64,000 nt of DNA from CAWJMD01 sp963843835 (GTDB taxonomy: Bacteria; Actinomycetota; Actinomycetes; Actinomycetales; CAWJMD01): the NCBI GenBank assembly GCA_963843835.1, contig CAWJMD010000004.1, positions 1 to 64,000 on the forward strand. Reading direction: 5' to 3'. Of the stretch, positions 1-7,820 are shown one piece after another. The stretch's first letter is position 1, and each line of letters opens with the position of its first letter. The notes under the pieces are model-generated. The model saw nothing but the letters and a program-made list of their open reading frames with translations. It searched no databases and was not told the DNA's origin. A program made the translations under genes and the position numbers.

Positions 1-197
1 GCCCGGGCGTCGAGGCCGAGCCTCACCTCGAGGGCGAAGCCTCCCTTGAGCACCCAGCCGTCATCTGCGGACAGTCGAACCAGGATTCGCTGAAAAACGA
101 AGTGGCGCCGGATGCGGTCGGGAGCGACCTGCCGCTCGGCGGCGAGGTTTGCCAGGCGGTGGTTGATGCTGTCGCGGAGTGCTCGGTTGACGGTCAT
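1..197 (-). CDS. abiEii: AbiEii/AbiGii-type nucleotidyltransferase toxin, N-terminal part (runs off left edge)
   Basis: Read on the minus strand from an ATG at 197, an open frame of 65 complete residues continues past base 1. Near the edge it contains a VLKGGFALE stretch followed by R-LG-DAR. This matches the start of the AbiEii nucleotidyltransferase fold, where a lysine-GG-x-A-L motif precedes the metal-binding D-x-D; that D-x-D would lie outside the window. In the family, AbiEii is the GTP-binding toxin of a type IV toxin-antitoxin, phage-exclusion pair. The start overlaps the reconstructed stop of the upstream antitoxin gene by 4 nt (ATGA), the usual abiE operon arrangement. Only the N-terminus is visible, so activity cannot be judged. 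Confidence 0.72.
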   Translation of the reverse strand, partial: MTVNRALRDSINHRLANLAAERQVAPDRIRRHFVFQRILVRLSADDGWVLKGGFALEVRLGLDAR

Positions 198-792
198 GTT
201 GTCGTTGCCCCGAGCGCCCGCTCGATCCGGAGTGCCGCCCGGTCGCCGGCCTCGTCGGAGCGGCTGCGGATCCGGCGTGCGGTCGTCAGGCCGCTGGTCG
301 AGCGCAGCGGCGACGGCAGCGCTCGAGTTGCTCCTGCGTGGTGTCAGCGCCCGCGAGGTCGAGCAGCGTACGCAGCGGAGTGGTCACCCTGCCAGGCTCC
401 CTGGTCGAGGACGTCCGTCGCAGGTAGGCTCGCTCACATGCGTCACGACCGCCGGGTCGACGGCCCGGAACCCGGAGGGGAACGGACAGGTGCACATGGC
501 GAGGATCGAGCTCGCCGAGGTCGTGGACGAGCGCGGCCGAGTCGTGGGACACGACGCCTCGGCCCTCGCTCCACAGCGTCCAGCGCACCCACTGGTCCTC
601 CGGAGCGGAGGGCCAGTCGGGAAGCCGGAACAGGCCGCGGTCGACACGCAGCCAGTTGCCACTATCGACGTGGTACTTCTGTGCCTGGTAGCTGTACCCG
701 AGCTCGAGAGCCTGGGCGGCGGTGAAGTAGCCAGACTGGCTGAAGGCTAGGCGTTGCAGCGCCAGCCGCAGGTCCTGTCGTGTGCCCGCCAT
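194..792 (-). pseudogene. abiEi: AbiEi-type antitoxin gene with two apparent frameshifts near its 3' end
   Basis: The minus-strand frame from the ATG at 792 reads as an AbiEi-like antitoxin: a winged-helix N-terminus (SQSGYFTAAQALELGYS, then a V-DRGLFRLPDWP segment) and the AbiEi middle domain (E-R-VVSHDSAALVHDLGEL, then TTPLRTLLDLA). AbiEi normally represses its operon and neutralises AbiEii. After TTQEQLE the frame ends early at 286. The expected C-terminus is instead found in two other frames, AAVAAALDQR and then GLTTARRIRSRSDEAG to a stop at 194 that overlaps the toxin ATG. Two single-base indels at roughly 290-312 would restore one protein of about 199 residues. An ATG at 849 is open in the same frame but lies on the promoter -35 box, so 792 is preferred. 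Sequencing error or real inactivation cannot be separated here. Confidence 0.68.
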
Positions 793-820
793 GGCGTCAG
801 CATAGCGATATCTCGAAGTC

Positions 821-849
821 AATATAAACTTTAGTTCTGTGTGAGTCAA
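821..849 (-). promoter_or_regulatory. Strong housekeeping promoter for the abiE operon
   Basis: On the minus strand TTGACT (849-844) is separated by exactly 17 nt from TATATT (826-821), near consensus for sigma-70. It sits in the only clearly AT-rich patch of the left end, 29 nt upstream of the antitoxin ATG at 792. AbiEi proteins usually autorepress by binding repeats over such a promoter; no convincing inverted repeat was seen. Confidence 0.65.
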
Positions 850-867
850 CTGTCGCCAAAATAAAAC

Positions 868-3234
868 TCACGCTGAGTACAGCCAGCCCTGGAGCTCGCT
901 GATGGCTTGGCGCCAGCCTTCGACGCCGCCGAAGTGTCGTGCCGCTTCGACCGGTGAGCCGAAGTTGCTGAGCGGCGGCACCTGGAAGGCATAGACGTGA
1001 GTCATCTCCTCGACGCCGTACTCCTCGTAGCGGTCGAGGAGGGCGGAGATGATCTCGCGAGCGGTCGGCACCAGCGCCTCGAGGTCGTTCGCGTGGTCCT
1101 CGCGCACCAGCCGAGCGCGTTCCGCCCTGGTCCGTTGAGGGATGTTCCACGCCGCGTATGCGAGCACGTCGAAAGGGTCCGTGTCGGGCGCAAGTTCGAG
1201 GCGCCTCGACATCTCCTCGATGGAGACGCCGCGGGAGGCGAGGCCCTCCTCCAGAACCGCACGTAGCTGGGGATCGGCCCAGCGTGCGCGAAGGTCATCG
1301 ATGGTCGGACACAGCACGCGGACCTGGCCCGCCAGGTAGTCCGCGTACTCCACCAGGCGGAGGGCGCCCGTGCTGGTGTCGGCGACGTAGTAGGCCTCGG
1401 CGGTGACCGTGACTTCCGTGCCGTCGACGTAGTACTTCCGCGCTGGCGGCTGGTCGAGTTCTCCCTCGGACTGGGTGCGGTCGAAGTCGGGCTCCGGTTC
1501 GCCGAGCGACGGCATCGAGGGGGTGACGTCCCCGGCGTCGCTCTCGACGATCTCTCCGGACTCGTCGATGCGCTCGGTCCGGATGCGCACCGGCTCACCG
1601 TCGAAGCCTGGATCGGAGAAGAGGACCGACGCGCCGACGTAGTCCACGATCTCGAAGGAGTACTTGTCGTTGTCGGGGTAGAGACGCGACCCTCGCCCGA
1701 CGATCTGCTTGAACTCGACCATCGAGCCGATCGGGCGGAACAGGACGACGTACTTCAGGTCCTGGATGTCGATGCCGGTGGACAGCATCCGTGATGTCGT
1801 GGCGACCACGGGTGACGACGACTCCGGGTCGCAGAATCGGTCGAGCTGCCGCCGGCCGGTCTCGCCTTCGGCACTGACGATCCGGACCACCCAGAATGGA
1901 TCGGCCTCCACGGCTGCCCGGTTGTGCGCCACCAGCGCCATGCGCATCTGTTCCGCGTGCTCTGAGTCGACGCAGAAGATGACGGCGCGTCCGGGGCGGT
2001 CCTGGAACACCTGGGTGAGGTGACGAGCTGCCGCGTCCGTTCGGCGCAGGAGCGACACGAGGCGCTCGAAGTCACGGGTCGTGTAGAGCCCGTCGGGGAT
2101 GTCTCGCCCGAAGGTGTCGACCTCGCCGGGATCCGGCCGCCAGCCCTCGGCATCGGGAGTGAGCACGACGCGCCGCACGGTGTAAGGGGCGAGGTAGCCG
2201 TCCTCGATGCCCTGGCGCAGGGAGTACTCGAACACCGGCTCGCCGAAGTAGTCGTAGGTGTCGACGTTGTCCTCGCGCTTTGGCGTGGCGGTCAGGCCGA
2301 GGTGGACTGCGGACGTGAAGCGATCGAGCACTGCACGCCAGGAGGACCCGGGCACGGAGCCGCGGTGGCACTCGTCGACGATCACCACGTCGAAGAAGTC
2401 CGGCGGGTAGCCCTCGAACGTCGACTCGGCGTCTTGACTGTTCTTCAGCGACTGGTAGGTGGCGAAGTAGATCTCTCGGCCCATGACGGCGTGCCCCTGG
2501 ATGCGCGTCGCGCCCTCACCGAACACGGGTCGGAAGTAGCCATTGAGCGGGGACTTGATGAGCGCGTCGCGGTCAGCGACGTAGAGGATTCGTCGGGGTC
2601 GCTCGGCATCGACAGCCCGCCAGTACGACAGGAGCTTCCAGCAGAGCTGTAGTGCGGTGAGGGTCTTGCCCGAGCCCGTGGCCATCAGCAGCAGCACACG
2701 AGGCTCGCCGGCGAGGATGGCACGCAGGACGCGGTTGATCGCGACCACTTGGTAGTAGCGCAACTGCCGTATGGATCCGTCGGCGTTCGTCAGGGTCTGC
2801 GAGAGGGGCTGGGAGAGCGCCGACCGCGCCTCCTCATCCAAGTGGTGGTGGCGCGCGTACCGGTCCCACAGCTCGGGCGGGGTCGGGAAAGCGTCCAGGT
2901 GCCGCTCGGTCCCTGTCGACAGGTCGCGCTCGATGATGGCGTGACCGTCCGAGGCGATCGCGGTCGGAAGGTCGAGGGCGACGGCGTACTCGATGGCCTG
3001 CTGGAGACCCTGTCCCGGGCTCGAGTACTCGCGCTTCGCCTCGACCACGCCGACGGGCAGGCCCGGCACGATCTCAAGCAGGTAGTCGACCCGGCCATCG
3101 CCGCCGAGGGTGGTGTTGGTGGCAAGGTCCGAGCGGACCACGTACTCGGTGCGGAAGCTGTCCTCCCAGCCGGACTCCACCAATCTCGGAACGACGAACT
3201 CGCGGCAGGTGTCCCGCTCGTTTCGCCCCGTCAT
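868..3234 (-). CDS. Type I restriction R-subunit-like DEAD/DEAH helicase-nuclease (orphan)
   Basis: This 788-residue protein has the HsdR layout. An N-terminal nuclease domain has D50 in GDGRVDYLL and E66-A-K68 in VGVVEAKRE. A superfamily 2 translocase follows, with Walker A MATGSGKT (about 184-191), motif II DECH (287-290), motif III TAT (315-317) and motif VI QIVGRGSRLYP. An EcoEI-type C-terminal domain of about 230 residues finishes it. HsdR translocates DNA and cuts it when paired with HsdM and HsdS, but neither gene is in the window. I start it at ATG 3234 because TAGCCT (3246-3241) lies exactly 6 nt before it, typical of a leaderless actinobacterial mRNA. An in-frame TTG at 3240 is less likely. 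All catalytic motifs look intact. Its partners could be elsewhere, or it could work with the divergent nuclease gene at 3347. Confidence 0.87.
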   Translation of the reverse strand: MTGRNERDTCREFVVPRLVESGWEDSFRTEYVVRSDLATNTTLGGDGRVDYLLEIVPGLPVGVVEAKREYSSPGQGLQQAIEYAVALDLPTAIASDGHAIIERDLSTGTERHLDAFPTPPELWDRYARHHHLDEEARSALSQPLSQTLTNADGSIRQLRYYQVVAINRVLRAILAGEPRVLLLMATGSGKTLTALQLCWKLLSYWRAVDAERPRRILYVADRDALIKSPLNGYFRPVFGEGATRIQGHAVMGREIYFATYQSLKNSQDAESTFEGYPPDFFDVVIVDECHRGSVPGSSWRAVLDRFTSAVHLGLTATPKREDNVDTYDYFGEPVFEYSLRQGIEDGYLAPYTVRRVVLTPDAEGWRPDPGEVDTFGRDIPDGLYTTRDFERLVSLLRRTDAAARHLTQVFQDRPGRAVIFCVDSEHAEQMRMALVAHNRAAVEADPFWVVRIVSAEGETGRRQLDRFCDPESSSPVVATTSRMLSTGIDIQDLKYVVLFRPIGSMVEFKQIVGRGSRLYPDNDKYSFEIVDYVGASVLFSDPGFDGEPVRIRTERIDESGEIVESDAGDVTPSMPSLGEPEPDFDRTQSEGELDQPPARKYYVDGTEVTVTAEAYYVADTSTGALRLVEYADYLAGQVRVLCPTIDDLRARWADPQLRAVLEEGLASRGVSIEEMSRRLELAPDTDPFDVLAYAAWNIPQRTRAERARLVREDHANDLEALVPTAREIISALLDRYEEYGVEEMTHVYAFQVPPLSNFGSPVEAARHFGGVEGWRQAISELQGWLYSA

Positions 3235-3346
3235 GCTCAAAGGCTAAGGGGACGCGCAGTGGGGCCGCCGGAACTTGGCGTCCAAGAGGGCCGGAACGCA
3301 GCACGGAAGCACGCGCGCTGTCGGAGGCCTGTGGAACTCTTGCGGC

Positions 3347-4108
3347 GTGAGCGACAGAGAAGCGATGACGGTGTGGGAACTCCTCCGGGATTACGCCGCG
3401 ACCCAGTCCGGGGCCTTCACCTCGCAAGAGGCGCTCTCGTGGTTCCGCCGCCACGCGCCCGACAAGGCCAACGAGCGGACCATCCGCACTCACATCCGCG
3501 GCGCCTCCTGGAACGTGGATAACCGCTCCCAGTTCTCGTCCAAGGAGCCGTTCCTGACCAAGCTCGACCGAGGTCTGTTCCGGCGAGCGCGCCCCGAGGA
3601 GATCGAAGGCTGGCGGGCAGATGTCCCCGCTCCAGCGATTGCACCGATGCCGGCTGCCCCGGCCGAGGGGGACCCGGCGTCCGAGTGGCACACGGAGGAG
3701 AACACCCAGCGCCTTCTCGTTGAATGGCTCGCTGGTGAGGGATGGACCATCGTCCGAACGGCGAACACGGCGACGCGCGAGCACGGCCTCGATGTCGTTG
3801 CCGAGCGCGACGGTCAGCGCCTCGGGGTTGAGGTGAAGGGCTACCCGTCTCGCTTCTATGTCACCGGTCCGAAGAAGGGCCAGGTGAAGACCAGCACGCC
3901 CAAGGAGCAGGCGAAGAAGTGGTACGCGCACGCGCTGGTGCCGGCCATGCGCCTTCGGACACGAGAGCCCGACTCGCTGTCGGTGATGTGCTTCCCCGAC
4001 TTCCCTGTGTACCGCGAGCTGTACGCGGACACAGCGCTGTCGTTGCGCGCAGCGGCTATCGAGGTCTGGGTGGTCTCGCAGGATGGCGGAGTCGAGCGCC
4101 TCGGCTAA
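3347..4108 (+). CDS. Winged-helix (DUF7669-like) protein with C-terminal PD-(D/E)xK nuclease-like domain
   Basis: The protein is about 253 residues. Residues 1-90 look like a winged-helix domain (VWELLRDYAATQSGAFTS, then NERTIRTHIRGASWN). A proline/alanine linker follows, then a domain from about 112 with the restriction-endonuclease signature: D149 in HGLDVVAE, then E162-V-K164 in LGVEVKGYPS, preceded by a helix containing glutamates (TEENTQRLLVEWLAGEGW). This suggests a metal-dependent DNA nuclease fold with an attached DNA- or protein-binding head. Start choice is uncertain: GTG 3347 or ATG 3365, neither with a good ribosome site. It is divergent from the HsdR-like gene with about 110 bp between starts. 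Function is unknown; the family assignment is from motif recognition only. Confidence 0.7.
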   Translation: MSDREAMTVWELLRDYAATQSGAFTSQEALSWFRRHAPDKANERTIRTHIRGASWNVDNRSQFSSKEPFLTKLDRGLFRRARPEEIEGWRADVPAPAIAPMPAAPAEGDPASEWHTEENTQRLLVEWLAGEGWTIVRTANTATREHGLDVVAERDGQRLGVEVKGYPSRFYVTGPKKGQVKTSTPKEQAKKWYAHALVPAMRLRTREPDSLSVMCFPDFPVYRELYADTALSLRAAAIEVWVVSQDGGVERLG

Positions 4109-4218
4109 TCCTCGCTGCGGAGAGCGGCTCGACGGATCCTGCGCGGCCGACGCCGTCTGGGTGAGTACGTCACGCCAGCCCACCTGGCATGGGTCGGTCG
4201 TCCCGCTGCCGGCGGGTG

Positions 4219-7200
4219 CTAGTCGGCTGGTTGGGCTGACGACTCGTGCGCCATGAGACTACGTACGCTGTAGCAAGGATCGGCGCTGAGTATCTCCCGC
4301 ACGGCGGACCTGGCCAGTTCCAGGTCCTGGTCGGTCTCCTCCGCAGCCTGTGTGACCTCTGAGAGCGCCGTCGCCAGCGCACGGCGCACTCGCACATCAG
4401 GGTCGACGGCGAGCCGCCCGCCAACCGGCGCAGGACGGGTTGTCTTCACCCACTGAAGGGCAGCGAGCGAGCGAAGCGCCCATCCTTGACCGCTCAGGAA
4501 ACCGACGTCCGCGGCCAGTGCCTCTCCAAGTCGCTGGAAAGCACGTGTCACCCAGTACTCGTTCACGCTCTCGTCGCCCACAAGCGCCAGAACCGAGTCT
4601 CGGACCATTGCCTGTTCCTCTGGCGATCTTGCGAGCGTGGCAGCCAGGTGGGCAGCCTGGGCGCGCGCGTCCTGAGTGCGTCCCATGCGCATTGCGCCCA
4701 GCGGGTGGGAGAACTGCTCGTTCATCGCGTCAGCCAGCGATGCCGACGGTTGCGAGACCAGGGTTAGCGCCCGCTCCAGAAACGTCGCTCGGACATCGTC
4801 GGCCAGGCCATCTACGAGGTTCGAGGCCGCCACGAGATACGAGGCTCGTTCAGTGCTCCCTACACGAGGATGGTCTGCGCGCTCGAGAAGTTGATCAATC
4901 GCCGCGCTCCGCTCCTGCGCTCCCTGCCCCATGGCCACGACCGAGTCCGCGACTGCCTGACCCCCACCGCCGCCGCTCCAGACACCTTCGACGTGCTTCA
5001 GCGGGCGCACCAGACGCTCTAATGCCTGGGCTGCCTCGAGCGGATCCACCGCTGTGGGCTCCTGGCTGGCCATCAGCTCTCGCGCCCAGGCATTGCTACC
5101 GGCGCGCAGCGGCTCGAGGTAGGGACGCGCTTCTTCGAAGAAGTCAGTCACGGGGCGCAACGTCGTGGCGTTGCGTGATCCGTCGGCCCTGGCGAGCAAT
5201 GCCACCAAGTGCTCCAGAGCCCGAGCCCTCAACGCCGGCTGAGTCGAGGCGATGCCCGCAATGGCGAGCGCCTCACTGTCGTCGTGGTAACGGTAGTGAC
5301 CAGGGTCGATGTCGCCTTGGGTTTCGAAGAACTCTAGCGCGGTCTCTGCTTGCGACTGGTTGAGCCTCGTTGCGAGTCCAGCCAGTGCGCCGACCGCGCC
5401 GAGGAAGCGCGAGCCCGCAAAGCCGATCAGATCCACGAGTGTTCCCGCGCGCGCGTTCTCAAGGACAGCGAGCGCTGGTGCCACGACGTCATCGACCTTC
5501 TCGTCAGGAACCAGATCCGCCTGGCTCGCGATCAGCCGATAGGCCGTACCAGCGATCCAGTAACTCGTCGCCGACAAGTCCTCGATGACATCGAGGAAGA
5601 CCTTGTTGTTGGATTCTGCGAGTGCCTCAATGGCCTTGATCTCACCTGCCCTGACGAGGTGGTGAGCCGCGAGCCCGGGCTCCTCCGAGGCGCCGAGGAT
5701 GTCGGCCAAAAGTCGACGAGCCCGACGCTCACCCTCCCAGTCGCTCAGGGTGATGGCATCTCGGAGTGCACGCTGCGCTGCGATTGCGGCCGCCCTGAGA
5801 CCACCATCTGACCGCCGTGCGTAGGCGTACTCGAGAGCGTCCTCGTCGCGAGTCAGCACCGTCTGGGCCGGCCCGCGGGCCTTCAACGATGCCTGTAGCG
5901 GGAGGAGCTCGTCACTGGTGAACGGGTTCCACCTGACGCGGAACGCTCGGCGGCTGAAGGTCCAGTTGGCAGCGTCTGTCCAGCGCTGCGCCAGGCAGGC
6001 CGCGCCAGCGGCCTCGTCCCACGCTGCGTCTGCTTCCTGGAACCGATGGTGCAGAGCCAGATGCCGGGCGTAGCGCGCGTTCACCAGGCCAGCCAGGTCA
6101 TGTCCTTGGCGGGCAACACGGGCATCGCCGAGCACCTGCACCCAGTCGCCCGTGCCCTCCGCCGCGAGTATCTGAAGGCAGACGCGCAATTTCGGCTCGG
6201 TGACCTCAGCAGCGGCCGACAGCAGACTCTGCGCGTTCTCTGACAGCCAGTCGAAGCGGTCGGCGGCCAGCGCCGTCTCCCCGGCGAGGATCAGGAGCCG
6301 AGCATTGTCAGACGCATGGGCGCCGGGAGTGTCCTCGACCCGTGGTAGCGATGCCGCGGGATTGGCCGCCAGACGCAGCGCCGAGTCGGCGCACTCGAGA
6401 AGACGCGCCGCCGTAGGATCACTCGTCTGCTGGGCGATCTTCTCAAGATCGCTCCGCGCGCGTTGAGCCTGCCCCATCAGCCCCTGGTCGATCGCCACCC
6501 AGAAGTCGTCGAGTCGTCTCCGAGACGCTTCGACACCCCGGTCGAGCGCCAGCAGCAGCGACGTCCGACGACCCTCGTGCTGCGCCGCGTGGGCGTCAAA
6601 GCCCCCTTCGGACAGAGCCCGTTGGGCCTGTCCCAGCATCTCGAGGGCTGCGGATGCCTGCCCCTCGCCCTCGAGGCGCTCGACCTCCGCCAGGAGTGCA
6701 CCAGCGCCCGTCGTGACCTCAGGGGTCCGGGCCAACGCCTGCTGAACAGCGACCGCATTCTGGGGCGGAACCTTCTGAGCATCGATCGTGAACGGCGTGC
6801 AGAAGCGCTCTGCGATGTCCAGTCCGAAGTACTCGATGACGATCAAAGGCGCGTTCTTGAGCCTCATCGAGAGCTCGCGCTGGTCCCAGAGCTCCAGCCT
6901 GACAGGCAGCATCTCTGCGCGGAGTTTGGCGAGCATCTTCAGGGACCGGTCTGAGCGCACCTCGCGGCTGACGCCGATGATGAAGGTGGAGACATCGAAG
7001 GGGTGCGTCGAGTCGCGGAACTTGTTGACCGCAGCCTCGATCTTCTTGGGTCCGAACTGCTTGAGCCGCTTGCTTTGCAGAGCGACACCAGAGCCATCAA
7101 CGGCTTGGGCAATGACGTCGAGACCCAGTTGCTCCTGCCCCGGCGTGCCGTACATCTGGGGATCGCGAAGGCCGAGAACGTCGCGCATCAACCGCCACTG

Positions 7201-7251
7201 GATGCTCTCGAAGTCCGGCCACGGGAGCACGTCAAGCGGGAGGAGCTCCAT
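4219..7251 (-). CDS. Large protein: Mrr-like nuclease head fused to a long helical-repeat (TPR/HEAT-like) tail
   Basis: From ATG 7251 this is a 1010-residue protein. Residues 10-80 fit the Mrr/PD-(D/E)xK restriction fold in its QxK variant: E15 in FESIQW, D45 in GLDVIAQ, Q59-S-K61 in VALQSKRL. Residues about 85-165 (FDVSTFIIGVSRE, then LELWDQRELSMRL) resemble the continuation of that domain. The remaining roughly 830 residues are almost wholly alpha-helical, with repeated paired-helix patterns rich in alanine and leucine. They end in a HEAT-like unit (DPDVRVRRALATALSE). No Walker A or other NTPase motif was found. Nuclease head plus long repeat tail is a recurring plan among phage-defence effectors, and the neighbours support that, but I know no named family of this exact layout. 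An upstream in-frame extension to 7344 is proline-rich and unlikely to be translated. Confidence 0.68.
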   Translation of the reverse strand: MELLPLDVLPWPDFESIQWRLMRDVLGLRDPQMYGTPGQEQLGLDVIAQAVDGSGVALQSKRLKQFGPKKIEAAVNKFRDSTHPFDVSTFIIGVSREVRSDRSLKMLAKLRAEMLPVRLELWDQRELSMRLKNAPLIVIEYFGLDIAERFCTPFTIDAQKVPPQNAVAVQQALARTPEVTTGAGALLAEVERLEGEGQASAALEMLGQAQRALSEGGFDAHAAQHEGRRTSLLLALDRGVEASRRRLDDFWVAIDQGLMGQAQRARSDLEKIAQQTSDPTAARLLECADSALRLAANPAASLPRVEDTPGAHASDNARLLILAGETALAADRFDWLSENAQSLLSAAAEVTEPKLRVCLQILAAEGTGDWVQVLGDARVARQGHDLAGLVNARYARHLALHHRFQEADAAWDEAAGAACLAQRWTDAANWTFSRRAFRVRWNPFTSDELLPLQASLKARGPAQTVLTRDEDALEYAYARRSDGGLRAAAIAAQRALRDAITLSDWEGERRARRLLADILGASEEPGLAAHHLVRAGEIKAIEALAESNNKVFLDVIEDLSATSYWIAGTAYRLIASQADLVPDEKVDDVVAPALAVLENARAGTLVDLIGFAGSRFLGAVGALAGLATRLNQSQAETALEFFETQGDIDPGHYRYHDDSEALAIAGIASTQPALRARALEHLVALLARADGSRNATTLRPVTDFFEEARPYLEPLRAGSNAWARELMASQEPTAVDPLEAAQALERLVRPLKHVEGVWSGGGGGQAVADSVVAMGQGAQERSAAIDQLLERADHPRVGSTERASYLVAASNLVDGLADDVRATFLERALTLVSQPSASLADAMNEQFSHPLGAMRMGRTQDARAQAAHLAATLARSPEEQAMVRDSVLALVGDESVNEYWVTRAFQRLGEALAADVGFLSGQGWALRSLAALQWVKTTRPAPVGGRLAVDPDVRVRRALATALSEVTQAAEETDQDLELARSAVREILSADPCYSVRSLMAHESSAQPAD

Positions 7252-7820
7252 GAGCGCCCGATGGGGCACAGCAGGCGGCGGCCCGGGAGGGCGGTGCAGC
7301 GGCGAGTCGAGGCTCGGACGGTGCCACGAATCCTGACCCGGCACTACTCACACCTCGCTAGGCATCTGACGGCGGCATACAAGCTGGGCAGGTGCGACGT
7401 ACCTCGCTCGATCTTGGCGCGACCATCCCGTCCTCCACCCCGAGCCTACGTGGCACAGCCGGTGGGTGCTGCGACGATCGAGAAGGCCGAGCAGGTCGCC
7501 CGGGGCTGTTCGACGCCGCCCTCGCCGGAGGGCTCTCGACGGCCACCGGTCCGCAAACAGTCCGCAAGAAGTCCGGCCGGGACCGACGATCGCCGACGAC
7601 GTCCAACGGTCCCGAGAACGCGTTTCCGCAGGTCAGACCGTGTTTTCCGGCCTCAGTCGGCGATGACCAACGACCACCGAAACCCCGCGTGATCGTTCCG
7701 CTTCAACGTGTGAGTCGGCGTGCTTGCGCAGGTCAGAGTAGGCCTACGGGACGTCCGTTGCGGGCGACTGCGCCACAGGAGCTTCGGCATGTGGGGCTGG
7801 TCGGACGATGATCGTGGGAC
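7252..7820. other. Gene-free stretch between the defence-like island and the MFS gene
   Basis: About 570 bp without a convincing gene. Short open frames exist on both strands but have arginine/proline-rich random-looking translations. An 11-nt word (CGCAGGTCAGA) occurs at about 7628 and again at about 7727 in the same orientation, which may be chance. No tRNA, integrase remnant or clear attachment site was seen, although this is where an island boundary would be expected. Confidence 0.5.

Noticed and set aside
793..849. Longer AbiEi start at 849
   Set aside because: The added codons cover the -35 and -10 boxes; ATG 792 lies downstream of both.
2749..3522. Long plus-strand frame antisense to the HsdR-like gene
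   Set aside because: Arg/Gly/Val-rich translation with no motifs; it is the mirror of the intact HsdR-like gene.
7620..7740. Direct repeat CGCAGGTCAGA as a possible attachment site
   Set aside because: Only 11 bp, no integrase or tRNA nearby; chance is sufficient.
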